In this document: in pieces, positions 17,527-25,188 of the stretch | How positions within the stretch are numbered: the first letter of the stretch is position 1 | How the letters are laid out: the number at the start of each line of letters is the position of its first letter | NCBI RefSeq assembly: GCF_016695175.1 | Contig: NZ_CP068023.1 | Coordinates: forward strand, 2,743,501-2,807,500 | DNA length: 64,000 nucleotides | Reading direction: 5' to 3' | Source: Pseudoalteromonas sp. GCY | Lineage (GTDB): Bacteria; Pseudomonadota; Gammaproteobacteria; Enterobacterales; Alteromonadaceae | Translations under genes and position numbers: made by a program | Notes under the pieces: generated by a model | The model's database searches: none | Told to the model about the DNA's origin: nothing | What the model saw: only the letters and a program-made list of their open reading frames with translations

Positions 17527-18561
17527 ATGTTTGCAAAATATGCTTATCGACGACTGAGCTTGCTTTGCTTTATGTTGTTTACCTTAACGATTTTTACGTT
17601 CGCCCTCAATTACCTGTTTCCTGGTGAGTTGATCACTAACTTCAGTGGTGAAGTCAACTCAAGTTATGCCCAAACGCAGGCACTAGTTGAAAAATACCGT
17701 ATTGAAGAAAATATCTTTGTGCAATATGGTGCGTTTATGGCTCGTATGTTTGAAGGTGACTGGGGTTTATCTTTGTCGTCGGGCCAACCTGTCCTTTCTC
17801 ACGTAAAACACCTATTTCCAGCAACACTAGAGCTATGTTTATATGCTTTGACGGTTGCGGTCATTATTGGTGTACCAAGTGGAGTGATAGCCAGCGCTTA
17901 TCATAAAAAGTGGCCAGATAAGCTCATTAACTCATTAAGCTTAATGGGATTTTCCATTCCGGTTTTTTGGTTAGCGCTGCTGCTCATTATGGCATTTTGT
18001 CTGGGCCTTGGGCTTTTCCCCATGTCCGGTAGAATTGGCTTACTTTATGAAATACAGCCCGTTACTCACTTTATTCTGATTGATATTTATCTTGAAGGTT
18101 TTCCCTATGGTGGTGCCGCATTTTGGGATGCACTTCACCATTTAGCGCTGCCAACCGTTGTGCTGGCTATGTATCCAACGACAGTTTTGATCCGCTTTAC
18201 TCGCGATTCTATGCTCGAAGTCCTCGACCAGAACTATATTAAAACAGCTAGAGCAAAAGGCCTTAATCGCAGCCAGCTGATCATCCATCACGCGCTGAGA
18301 AATGCGCTGCTACCAGTGATAAAGCAAATTGGTCTCCAATTTAGCACACTCATCACACTTGCGATGATCACTGAGGTGATATTCTCTTGGCCTGGGATCG
18401 GTCGATGGTTAATTGAAAGCATCTATCAACGTGATTACCCAGCTATCCAAGGGGGACTGCTCGCGGTGTCTTTCTTTGTTATCATTGCCAACATGTTGTC
18501 TGATTTTATTCACTCGATACTCGACCCGCTCGCAAGGAATCAGGCTCATGGCAAAGTTTAA
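17527..18561 (+). CDS. sapB: SapB-like ABC transporter permease
   Basis: A 344-residue inner-membrane permease of the dipeptide (DppB) type. The ATG at 17527 is one base after the sapA stop and has an AGGAG site; a longer frame upstream lies inside sapA and is not real. Visible are an N-terminal membrane helix (about 10-30), a periplasmic loop and a cluster of helices from about 100 onwards. The EAA loop that contacts the ATPases is seen around NYIKTARAKGLNRSQLIIHHAL. The usual partner is SapC, whose start overlaps its 3' end by 14 bases. Confidence 0.93.
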   Translation: MFAKYAYRRLSLLCFMLFTLTIFTFALNYLFPGELITNFSGEVNSSYAQTQALVEKYRIEENIFVQYGAFMARMFEGDWGLSLSSGQPVLSHVKHLFPATLELCLYALTVAVIIGVPSGVIASAYHKKWPDKLINSLSLMGFSIPVFWLALLLIMAFCLGLGLFPMSGRIGLLYEIQPVTHFILIDIYLEGFPYGGAAFWDALHHLALPTVVLAMYPTTVLIRFTRDSMLEVLDQNYIKTARAKGLNRSQLIIHHALRNALLPVIKQIGLQFSTLITLAMITEVIFSWPGIGRWLIESIYQRDYPAIQGGLLAVSFFVIIANMLSDFIHSILDPLARNQAHGKV

Positions 18562-19441
18562 TCTATTTACCGAAGAGTCTAATCGCTCACCTTTATTTAG
18601 GTTATGGCGTAAATTCCGCTCAAATCACGTTGCGCTAGTGGGTTTGTGGCTGTTTGTTGCCCTAACGGTATTGGCTTTAACAGCTCCGCTGATCGCGCCC
18701 TATGGTGTTAACCAGCAGCATGCTGATGCCCTGTTGCTGCCACCTTCGTGGCATGATGATGGCGATGTGCGCTTTATACTCGGTACAGATGATTTGGGGC
18801 GAGACATCTTATCGCGCTTAATGAACGGAGCAACCTTCACCTTTGGTTTATCTATCATTGCGGCTTTGGTTACCACGGCACTCGGCGTCGTACTTGGTAC
18901 GCTTGCTGGCGCCAGTCGAGGCTTAAAATCCAGCTTCCTTAATCACTTATTGGATATTACGCTCGCCATTCCCTCGTTACTGCTGGCCATTATCATCATT
19001 GCTATATTAGGGCCAGGTTTGATGAATACGGTGTGGGCGATTATCTTCGCGTTACTGCCACAATACATCCACTCGATTAGAAACTTAGTGGTCACTGAGC
19101 TGAGTAAAGACTATATCATCGCCTTTAAGCTTGATGGTGCAACACGCTGGAAACTGCTCGTCCGTGGCATACTGCCTAACATTTACGAACATATCGTGGT
19201 TATCTTCACCATGGCGCTGTCGACCGCTATTTTGGATATTGCGGCACTTGGCTTCTTAAAGCTCGGTGCGCAGCCTCCATCTACCGAATGGGGTGCTATC
19301 CTCCAAGAAAACTTAAGTTTAATTTATCTCGCGCCTTGGACTGTAGGCCTCCCAGGTGTATTGCTCTTTTTGGCAGTACTGTCTACCAACTTGGTTGGTG
19401 ATGGACTGCGTGAAGCGCTGAAACAACGTAAGGCAGATTAA
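18548..19441 (+). CDS. sapC: SapC-like ABC transporter permease
   Basis: A 297-residue permease of the DppC type. The ATG at 18548 (MAKFNLFTEESNRSPL) lies within the last codons of sapB; a longer open frame begins at 18413 but is antiparallel to family expectations and covered by sapB. Six membrane helices are visible, with the EAA-type loop in YIIAFKLDGATRWKLLVRGILPN. The opening phrase GTDDLGRDILSRLMNGATFT is the standard DppC N-terminal signature. It pairs with SapB to form the transmembrane channel. Confidence 0.93.
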   Translation: MAKFNLFTEESNRSPLFRLWRKFRSNHVALVGLWLFVALTVLALTAPLIAPYGVNQQHADALLLPPSWHDDGDVRFILGTDDLGRDILSRLMNGATFTFGLSIIAALVTTALGVVLGTLAGASRGLKSSFLNHLLDITLAIPSLLLAIIIIAILGPGLMNTVWAIIFALLPQYIHSIRNLVVTELSKDYIIAFKLDGATRWKLLVRGILPNIYEHIVVIFTMALSTAILDIAALGFLKLGAQPPSTEWGAILQENLSLIYLAPWTVGLPGVLLFLAVLSTNLVGDGLREALKQRKAD

Positions 19442-20448
19442 TGCAATTACTAGACATTAAGAACCTCACCATTGAACTACGTACCGAAGACGGTGTTATT
19501 CGCGCGGTTGATAAGGTCAACCTTAGCCTTAAAGAAGGCGAAGTACATGCGCTTGTCGGTGAGTCTGGCTCTGGTAAAAGTCTAATCGCCAAAGCCATTG
19601 TGGGGGTACTCAATCAGCGCTGGACAATAACCGCAGACCGCATGCATTGGCGTGGTGTCGACCTTATGCGCTTGTCTTCAGAAAAGCGCAGAAAGCTCGT
19701 CAGCCAAGACATTGCGATGATTTACCAAGAGCCAAGTCGAAGCCTTGACCCAACCGCCACTATTTTCGACCAAGTCGCGGAATCTATTCCCGATAGCGTC
19801 TTAAAAGGTGGCTTTTTTGGTCGTAGAAAAGCACGAAAAGAAAAGGTTCGAGCGCTATTGCACAAAGCAGGGATCCGAGACGATAAAAAGATCTGTAGCA
19901 GTTACCCACATGAACTTTCAGAGGGAATGTGTCAAAAGATCATGATTGCGATGGCCATCGCCAGAAGTCCTAAACTACTTATTGCCGATGAGCCAACCAC
20001 CGCACTTGAGAGTACCGCCCGCGCGCAAGTATTTCGATTGCTCAAGGCATTAAACCAGCTTAAAAACATGTCGATATTAATGATTTCGCATGAGCTAGAA
20101 GAGATCTCCGACTGGTCTCATGCAATGCATGTGCTCTATTGCGGACAGATGGTTGAAGCAGGCCCTACTCAGGCTATTTTTAAACAGCCATTACATCCCT
20201 ACACCCAAGCGCTGGTTAAGAGTTTGCCTGACTTTGGGCAAGGACTCGGCCATAAAGAAGCATTTTATGCCTTGAAAGGCACTATTCCCCCATTACAGCA
20301 TTTACCCATAGGATGCCGCTTGGGGCCAAGATGCCCTCAAGCGCAAAAAGAATGTGTCGTCACGCCAAGGCAAAGTCGCTCGCATGGTCATAGTTACGCT
20401 TGCCACTTTCCGTTAATTAAGGTGAAGCAAAAATGCAACCCGTCTTAA
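19441..20448 (+). CDS. sapD: SapD-like ABC transporter ATP-binding protein
   Basis: A 335-residue ATPase of the oligopeptide/dipeptide group. Walker A is GESGSGKS, Walker B ALLIADEPTTALESTAR-like (LLIADEPT), and the H-loop is MISHELEE. The signature motif is LSEGMCQK instead of the usual LSGGQ-type; SapD of enterics shows the same divergence (family knowledge). The C-terminal oligopeptide-transporter domain has the Cys cluster GCRLGPRCPQAQKEC and CHFP. Its ATG shares a base with the sapC stop (TAATG), and its 3' end overlaps sapF. Confidence 0.94.
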   Translation: MQLLDIKNLTIELRTEDGVIRAVDKVNLSLKEGEVHALVGESGSGKSLIAKAIVGVLNQRWTITADRMHWRGVDLMRLSSEKRRKLVSQDIAMIYQEPSRSLDPTATIFDQVAESIPDSVLKGGFFGRRKARKEKVRALLHKAGIRDDKKICSSYPHELSEGMCQKIMIAMAIARSPKLLIADEPTTALESTARAQVFRLLKALNQLKNMSILMISHELEEISDWSHAMHVLYCGQMVEAGPTQAIFKQPLHPYTQALVKSLPDFGQGLGHKEAFYALKGTIPPLQHLPIGCRLGPRCPQAQKECVVTPRQSRSHGHSYACHFPLIKVKQKCNPS

Positions 20449-21194
20449 AAGTACAGTCTTTAAACAAGTCCTACACTTCTCGTCAAGGACTGTTCAGACG
20501 CCGTTCGTTGCAGGTACTCAGAGATGTGTCGTTTGCGCTTGCTCCCGGACAAACCCTCGCAATCATAGGCGAGACCGGCTCTGGTAAAAGTACGCTCGCC
20601 AAAGTACTTGCCGGTGCCGACATGGCAGACTCTGGACAAATATTACTAAATGGCCAAATTGTAGAAGACGCTGGTATTCGCAATCATGACTGCCGTACTA
20701 TTCGCCTTATCTTTCAAGACCCAACTCGCTCGCTCAACCCGGGTCTCACCATTGGAGATATGCTTGATGATTGTCTGCAATACAATACTGAACTTACCGA
20801 AGAGCAGCGTTATAAGAAAATCCGCATCACACTCAGTCGCGTCGGGCTACTTGGCGAGCACATAGACTATTATCCTCATATGTTTAGTGGCGGGCAGTTA
20901 CAGCGGGTTGCCTTAGCGAGAGCCCTTATTTTGGACCCTAAAGTACTGGTATTGGATGAAGCGCTGTCATCATTAGACCCATCCGTACGCGCACAAACCG
21001 TGAATCTGCTGCTAGAGCTACAAGCAGCAACAGGACTTGCGTACGTGCTTATCACACATCATTTGAGTTTGGTTCGCCATATGAGTGATGAGATTTTGGT
21101 ATTAAATCGCGGCAAAGTCGTCGAATATGGAGAAACGGAGTGTGTGTTCAATACTCCAAAATCTAAAACCATGCAGAAGCTGCTGTCAGCTTAA
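20433..21194 (+). CDS. sapF: SapF-like ABC transporter ATP-binding protein
   Basis: A 253-residue partner ATPase. Walker A is GETGSGKS, signature FSGGQLQRVALARAL, Walker B VLVLDEAL and H-loop LITHHLSL. It lacks the C-terminal Cys-rich domain present in SapD, as usual. The start is within the sapD 3' end (16-base overlap) with AAGGTGA about seven bases upstream. It closes the sapABCDF unit. An AraC-type regulator follows 18 bases later on the same strand, so read-through is possible. Confidence 0.94.
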   Translation: MQPVLKVQSLNKSYTSRQGLFRRRSLQVLRDVSFALAPGQTLAIIGETGSGKSTLAKVLAGADMADSGQILLNGQIVEDAGIRNHDCRTIRLIFQDPTRSLNPGLTIGDMLDDCLQYNTELTEEQRYKKIRITLSRVGLLGEHIDYYPHMFSGGQLQRVALARALILDPKVLVLDEALSSLDPSVRAQTVNLLLELQAATGLAYVLITHHLSLVRHMSDEILVLNRGKVVEYGETECVFNTPKSKTMQKLLSA

Positions 21195-21212
21195 TTTCGT
21201 GGGGAATGAGTA

Positions 21213-22241
21213 ATGGATTTTAGCGCCCATCTGTTATTTTTCTTCTCACTTATCGGGGTGTTTAATGGCTTTATTCTCAGCGCCCTACTGCTAATAAAAT
21301 TTCAGGAGGCAAAGGCACTGCGCTGGGTATCGGTGCTCCTCATTTTACTCTGTATTCGAATTGGTAAATCAGTCCTTTTTTACTTTAACCCAGAGCTGGA
21401 TAAAACGATTCTGCAAATAGGTCTGAGTGCGTACTTTTTGCTTGGTCCCTGCCTGCTCAATTTTGTACTTGCAAGCTACAGTAAAACCAGAAATCGTTAT
21501 CTAACAATGCATTTTTTGGCATTAAGCGGTTTTATTATTGGATTTGGTATACTTATGCCCTATCAGCTTAACCCTGAAATTTGGCAAACGTGGGGTTACA
21601 AAGGCACATCCTATTTTTGGCTAGGTTACTTACTGATAAGTTCTTATACTTTTTATCGTCTAGCTACAGCCAAAAGCGCCAATAACAACGCTGAGTTTCA
21701 TCTATCTATAGTTGTGATCTGCGGTTGCTGGCTTATTTGGACTGCTTATTTCTTTTCGTCATTCACTTCTTACATCACAGGAGCACTCACGTTCAGCTTT
21801 GTGCTCTATTTAAGTATCCTTTTCGTACCCAAATTACTACGAAAACCAACTGCTAATGAAAAGAAATATGCCAATACGCATATAAGCGACGATGAATACA
21901 ATCAGCTCATCGCCAAACTTGAGTCGCTAATGTCAGAGAACAAACTTTTTACTGAGCCGGATTTAACGCTACCCCGATTAGCCAAACGATTAGGCACAAG
22001 CCACAACAAACTATCGCAAATAGTGAATCGTCACTATCATTGTAACTTTAAACAATATCTCAATGGCTTGAGAGTTGAATATGCGAAACATTTGCTTTCG
22101 AGCACCAACATGCCACTGGAACACCTTGCACTGGAGTGTGGTTTTAATTCTGCATCCACATTTTTTGCCGCATTTAAGAAGCTCACAGGGTACTCTCCAA
22201 ATAACTTTAAGCACTCCGAGAACATACTCTCAGACTCCTAA
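21213..22241 (+). CDS. Membrane-anchored AraC-family regulator
   Basis: A 342-residue protein with a polytopic N-terminal half (about seven hydrophobic segments within residues 5-210) fused to a C-terminal AraC/XylS DNA-binding domain at about 235-340. The two helix-turn-helix motifs are seen in LTLPRLAKRLGTSHNKLSQIVNRHYHCNF and the signature MPLEHLALECGFNSASTFFAAFKKLTGYSP. This membrane-HTH architecture implies sensing in or through the inner membrane; the ligand is unknown. It lies between sapF and the NTF2/DJ-1 fusion and is a candidate regulator of the latter, 69 bases downstream. Confidence 0.88.
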   Translation: MDFSAHLLFFFSLIGVFNGFILSALLLIKFQEAKALRWVSVLLILLCIRIGKSVLFYFNPELDKTILQIGLSAYFLLGPCLLNFVLASYSKTRNRYLTMHFLALSGFIIGFGILMPYQLNPEIWQTWGYKGTSYFWLGYLLISSYTFYRLATAKSANNNAEFHLSIVVICGCWLIWTAYFFSSFTSYITGALTFSFVLYLSILFVPKLLRKPTANEKKYANTHISDDEYNQLIAKLESLMSENKLFTEPDLTLPRLAKRLGTSHNKLSQIVNRHYHCNFKQYLNGLRVEYAKHLLSSTNMPLEHLALECGFNSASTFFAAFKKLTGYSPNNFKHSENILSDS

Positions 22242-22310
22242 AATATACTCTAGGTGACTGCTTTAATTAAATAAGTTTATGTTTCTTCTGAGTCATTACA
22301 GGAGAAGCTT

Positions 22311-23435
22311 ATGACCCTATCAAAATTAGTACCATTGTTATTTTTACTATTTATTCAAATCGGCAACGCTGTCGCTTTTGAGGATGAAACCGCAAATATT
22401 ACCGCTACATTAAACCACTACATTAGTGGCACTGCGAATAACCAGCCTGAAGTGATAAGAAAAGCGTTTCATCCCGATGCGGTGCTTATTTTAGAAAAGT
22501 CAGACCAAGCGATGTGGCAAGTCCCGCTGAAAGAGTATTTGAGTTGGTATAAAGGCTCGAAAAAAGACACTGGCAGGCGCGCCAAAATTCTAAATATCAG
22601 CGTGAATGACCACCTTGCACAGGCCAAAATCCGTATTGATATATTGAAGTCAAACGTGCAGTACATCGATCACCTACTCCTAAAGAAAATAGCTGGCACG
22701 TGGAAAATCATCAGTAAATCTGCGCAGCAAACCACTCTAACTTCCGAGCAAGTAACGAACTTAGGTCGCCGAGTGCTCATTGTCGCATCAAGCAAAGCCT
22801 TTCATGGCGATAGTCAGCTGCCAGCTGGCACGAGCTTCGAAGAGCTACTCAGTGCCTATGACGTATTTACTCAAGCAGGACTAATTGTTGATTTCGTCAG
22901 CACACAAGGTGGCGCGTTAAACCTGAGCTATATAAATACTTCAAACGGCGAACATAAAAAGTACCTTTACCAACCTGACTATATGTATGCGCTCAGCAAC
23001 ACAATGCACCCAGCTGGAGTCGACCCTAGCCAATATGCTGCAATCTATTATGTTGGCGGCAGCAATGCCATGTATGAAGTAGCAGAAAACCCTACTCTAC
23101 AACGTATAGCTATGCATATATATGAACAAAACCAAGGTGTTGTTGCCGCCGTATGTCACGGTACAGCTGGTATCGTCAATTTACGCTTGAAAAATGGCGA
23201 GTATCTCATCAAAGGAAAACAAATCACCGGTTACCCTACTGCATTTGAAAATCCAGATAGAGCGTATTTCAAACATTTTCCTTTTCAAATTCAGCCTAAA
23301 GTGGAAGAACTTGGAGGGAATTTTGAGTATGGAGAGCGGGATGCGTCTTTTATCAAGGTAGATAGCCGCATAGTGACCGGGCAGAATTATCAGTCTTCGC
23401 AGGCCGTAGCAAGGGCCGTATTGACCCTATTTTGA
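22311..23435 (+). CDS. Exported NTF2-like/DJ-1 (PfpI) fusion protein
   Basis: A 374-residue protein with a signal peptide (SKLVPLLFLLFIQIGNAVAF). Residues about 27-145 look like an NTF2-like/SnoaL-type domain of the lumazine-binding group (INITATLNHYISGTANNQPEVIRKAFHPDAVL-like pattern). Residues about 155-374 are a DJ-1/PfpI domain with the nucleophile elbow at Cys282-His283 in AAVCHGTAGIVNL. DJ-1/PfpI members include glyoxalases, chaperones, amidotransferases and proteases; which applies here is not decidable. Fusion to an exported NTF2-like domain is unusual in my knowledge. A GGAGAAG ribosome-binding site lies upstream. Confidence 0.82.
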   Translation: MTLSKLVPLLFLLFIQIGNAVAFEDETANITATLNHYISGTANNQPEVIRKAFHPDAVLILEKSDQAMWQVPLKEYLSWYKGSKKDTGRRAKILNISVNDHLAQAKIRIDILKSNVQYIDHLLLKKIAGTWKIISKSAQQTTLTSEQVTNLGRRVLIVASSKAFHGDSQLPAGTSFEELLSAYDVFTQAGLIVDFVSTQGGALNLSYINTSNGEHKKYLYQPDYMYALSNTMHPAGVDPSQYAAIYYVGGSNAMYEVAENPTLQRIAMHIYEQNQGVVAAVCHGTAGIVNLRLKNGEYLIKGKQITGYPTAFENPDRAYFKHFPFQIQPKVEELGGNFEYGERDASFIKVDSRIVTGQNYQSSQAVARAVLTLF

Positions 23436-23440
23436 ATATC

Positions 23441-23467
23441 AGGGCGGCTATAATATTGACCGCCCTA
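23441..23467 (+). terminator. Hairpin after the NTF2/DJ-1 gene
   Basis: GGGCGG and CCGCCC flank a 14-base loop directly after the stop codon. There is no immediate T-run, so it is only a weak terminator candidate. The rest of the intergenic stretch to 23641 shows nothing I can name. Confidence 0.4.
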
Positions 23468-23641
23468 TTCAATCACCCTTTTAGTTAACCTTAGGTTTGG
23501 ATAAGGAATGAGCTAACTTATTGTTTTTAAAGTTCACCTTAATTTGCCCCCTTGTCTAGCAAGAGAGTTTTAGAGGTAACACCGCTTCCGCGTCCTGCTA
23601 AAGCTGGCTGCTAGCAAGACATTAATTATTCGCAGTTCAGA

Positions 23642-24943
23642 TTAATTAGTCGTGTTACCCTTAAAATTCATACACTCACTGGTATGACAAAACTTTAAAC
23701 CTTTCGCACTTGCATAAGCCAATACATTTTCAAGATTTTCTGGAGTGATATACCACTCATTCCCAGTTTTGCCAATGACATGCGTTGCTAAATATAGCGT
23801 CTCACCACCTTTTAAGGTATCAATCGCATTCTGGATCTTGTCCAAATCAAAGCGATGTGAGTCCATAGATAATCCCGTTGTGATCGGTCTATCACTGCGT
23901 TCACCTCTATAAATAACAGAAGACCAAGAAGCAAACTTACGTACATGAGTAAAATATTTCTTGATTTCACGATCAGTTTCTTTCGTATAAGCCCCGAATG
24001 GGTACGCATAAGATGTTACCGTCAAACCATCTCTTCTCATCGCGTCAAGCTGTGGTGTGATATCGTCTGCTATCCACTTCTGAACACCATTTTCTTCGGA
24101 GTAAACCTTCGCATGACGATGTATTACTCCATGATGACCGATTTCGTGACCTCGGTTTTCTATATCAGCCACTTTTGAATGATCAATAGTGGAGTAATGG
24201 CTAACATAATAGGTAAATGTTGCGTTATATTTATCAAATAGATCAAGGTGATCATGGATAGAGTTTAATGCGCCACCATCGTCAAAAGAAATATTAATCT
24301 GTTTAGGCCAAACAGAGCTTTGATTATGATGGAAGTCCTCAATTGCCCCCTGGAGCGCGGCATACTCAAAGTGGCTCTCTGGTATCGTTAAAATCAGCTC
24401 GTCATATGCCCATTGATCCAGTTTACCATCTTCAAAAAATAAGCCCCGAAGCCCAACTTCCTTCAGTCTGTTCGGTGTGAGTAAAGATTTACTATCTAAT
24501 TCAAAAAGCTCAACAACTTTGCATAATCGATGTTTGAGAGCCGTCAACTGTAATTCATCTTGTGTCGTATTAAAATATCCCTGAATTACAGATAGATTTG
24601 CCGCGGTTACACATCCAAATTCAGCAATTTCAAAGTCTTTTAAAGCAAGAGAGGTAGTGTTTTCTGCTCCTTGTGCGCTCAGAATACGCTTAATTACCTC
24701 TTCTTTTGTTTCTTTTACAGGATTATTAGAATTAGCATTATCTGAATCGTCGGTATTGGTATTATCTTTATCTGAATTATCAGTATCCGAGGAGTTATCA
24801 GTATTAGTTCCATTATTATCAGTTGAAGTGTTATCTCCTTGACCTCCCTCTACAGGTAACTCTATAACAGTCTTACTGTCACTGTTACATCCCGATACTG
24901 ATAGCAATAAGGCTACAATCCATGCGCTATATCTATATTTCAT
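23642..24943 (-). CDS. Polysaccharide deacetylase lipoprotein
   Basis: A 433-residue protein with a lipoprotein signal (WIVALLLSVSGC, lipobox SVSGC). A low-complexity linker rich in Asp, Asn, Thr and Ser runs from about 33 to 75. The C-terminal part is a carbohydrate esterase family 4 (NodB) domain: the first metal motif is ISFDDGG, and GHEIGHHGVIHRH holds the metal-binding His. It probably removes acetyl groups from a cell-surface or extracellular polysaccharide; the substrate is unknown. The start at 24943 has an AGGA site. It is monocistronic and convergent with the NTF2/DJ-1 gene. Confidence 0.88.
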   Translation of the reverse strand: MKYRYSAWIVALLLSVSGCNSDSKTVIELPVEGGQGDNTSTDNNGTNTDNSSDTDNSDKDNTNTDDSDNANSNNPVKETKEEVIKRILSAQGAENTTSLALKDFEIAEFGCVTAANLSVIQGYFNTTQDELQLTALKHRLCKVVELFELDSKSLLTPNRLKEVGLRGLFFEDGKLDQWAYDELILTIPESHFEYAALQGAIEDFHHNQSSVWPKQINISFDDGGALNSIHDHLDLFDKYNATFTYYVSHYSTIDHSKVADIENRGHEIGHHGVIHRHAKVYSEENGVQKWIADDITPQLDAMRRDGLTVTSYAYPFGAYTKETDREIKKYFTHVRKFASWSSVIYRGERSDRPITTGLSMDSHRFDLDKIQNAIDTLKGGETLYLATHVIGKTGNEWYITPENLENVLAYASAKGLKFCHTSECMNFKGNTTN

Positions 24944-25013
24944 AAAGTTCCTATTTAATACACTTCGTTCCGAAAATCGAACATACTAAATAGGGGAACA
25001 ATATTTGTCAATA

Positions 25014-25045
25014 TAGGAACAATAAAGAATAGGAACAATAAAGAA
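25014..25045. repeat. Perfect tandem duplication of a 16-base unit
   Basis: TAGGAACAATAAAGAA occurs twice back to back, at 25014-25029 and 25030-25045, upstream of the deacetylase gene. A related TAGGGGAACAAT lies about 20 bases before. It may be a slipped-strand duplication or a repeated operator. Confidence 0.7.
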
Positions 25046-25148
25046 TTTATTATTTTAAATTAACCACTTAGAAAGCTAACAATCCATACTCCTTTTAATA
25101 AATTGTATTTAACAAACGAGTACCGTAATGAGAGGCCAAAAACACAAA

Positions 25149-25180
25149 AAAGGCGCCATATTGGCGCCTTTCTTTTAGCT
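25149..25180 (-). terminator. Terminator after ppiD
   Basis: AAAAAGGCGCCA and TGGCGCCTTT pair closely around a short loop, with T-rich sequence on both sides. It lies 10-40 bases past the ppiD stop. Confidence 0.8.
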
Positions 25181-25188
25181 AAGAGCAA

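Noticed and set aside
18413..18547. Longer start for sapC at 18413
   Set aside because: The extension lies within sapB. The ATG at 18548 gives the expected N-terminus.
22011..22225. Overlapping minus-strand frames in the AraC gene
   Set aside because: Antisense shadows of the helix-turn-helix region.
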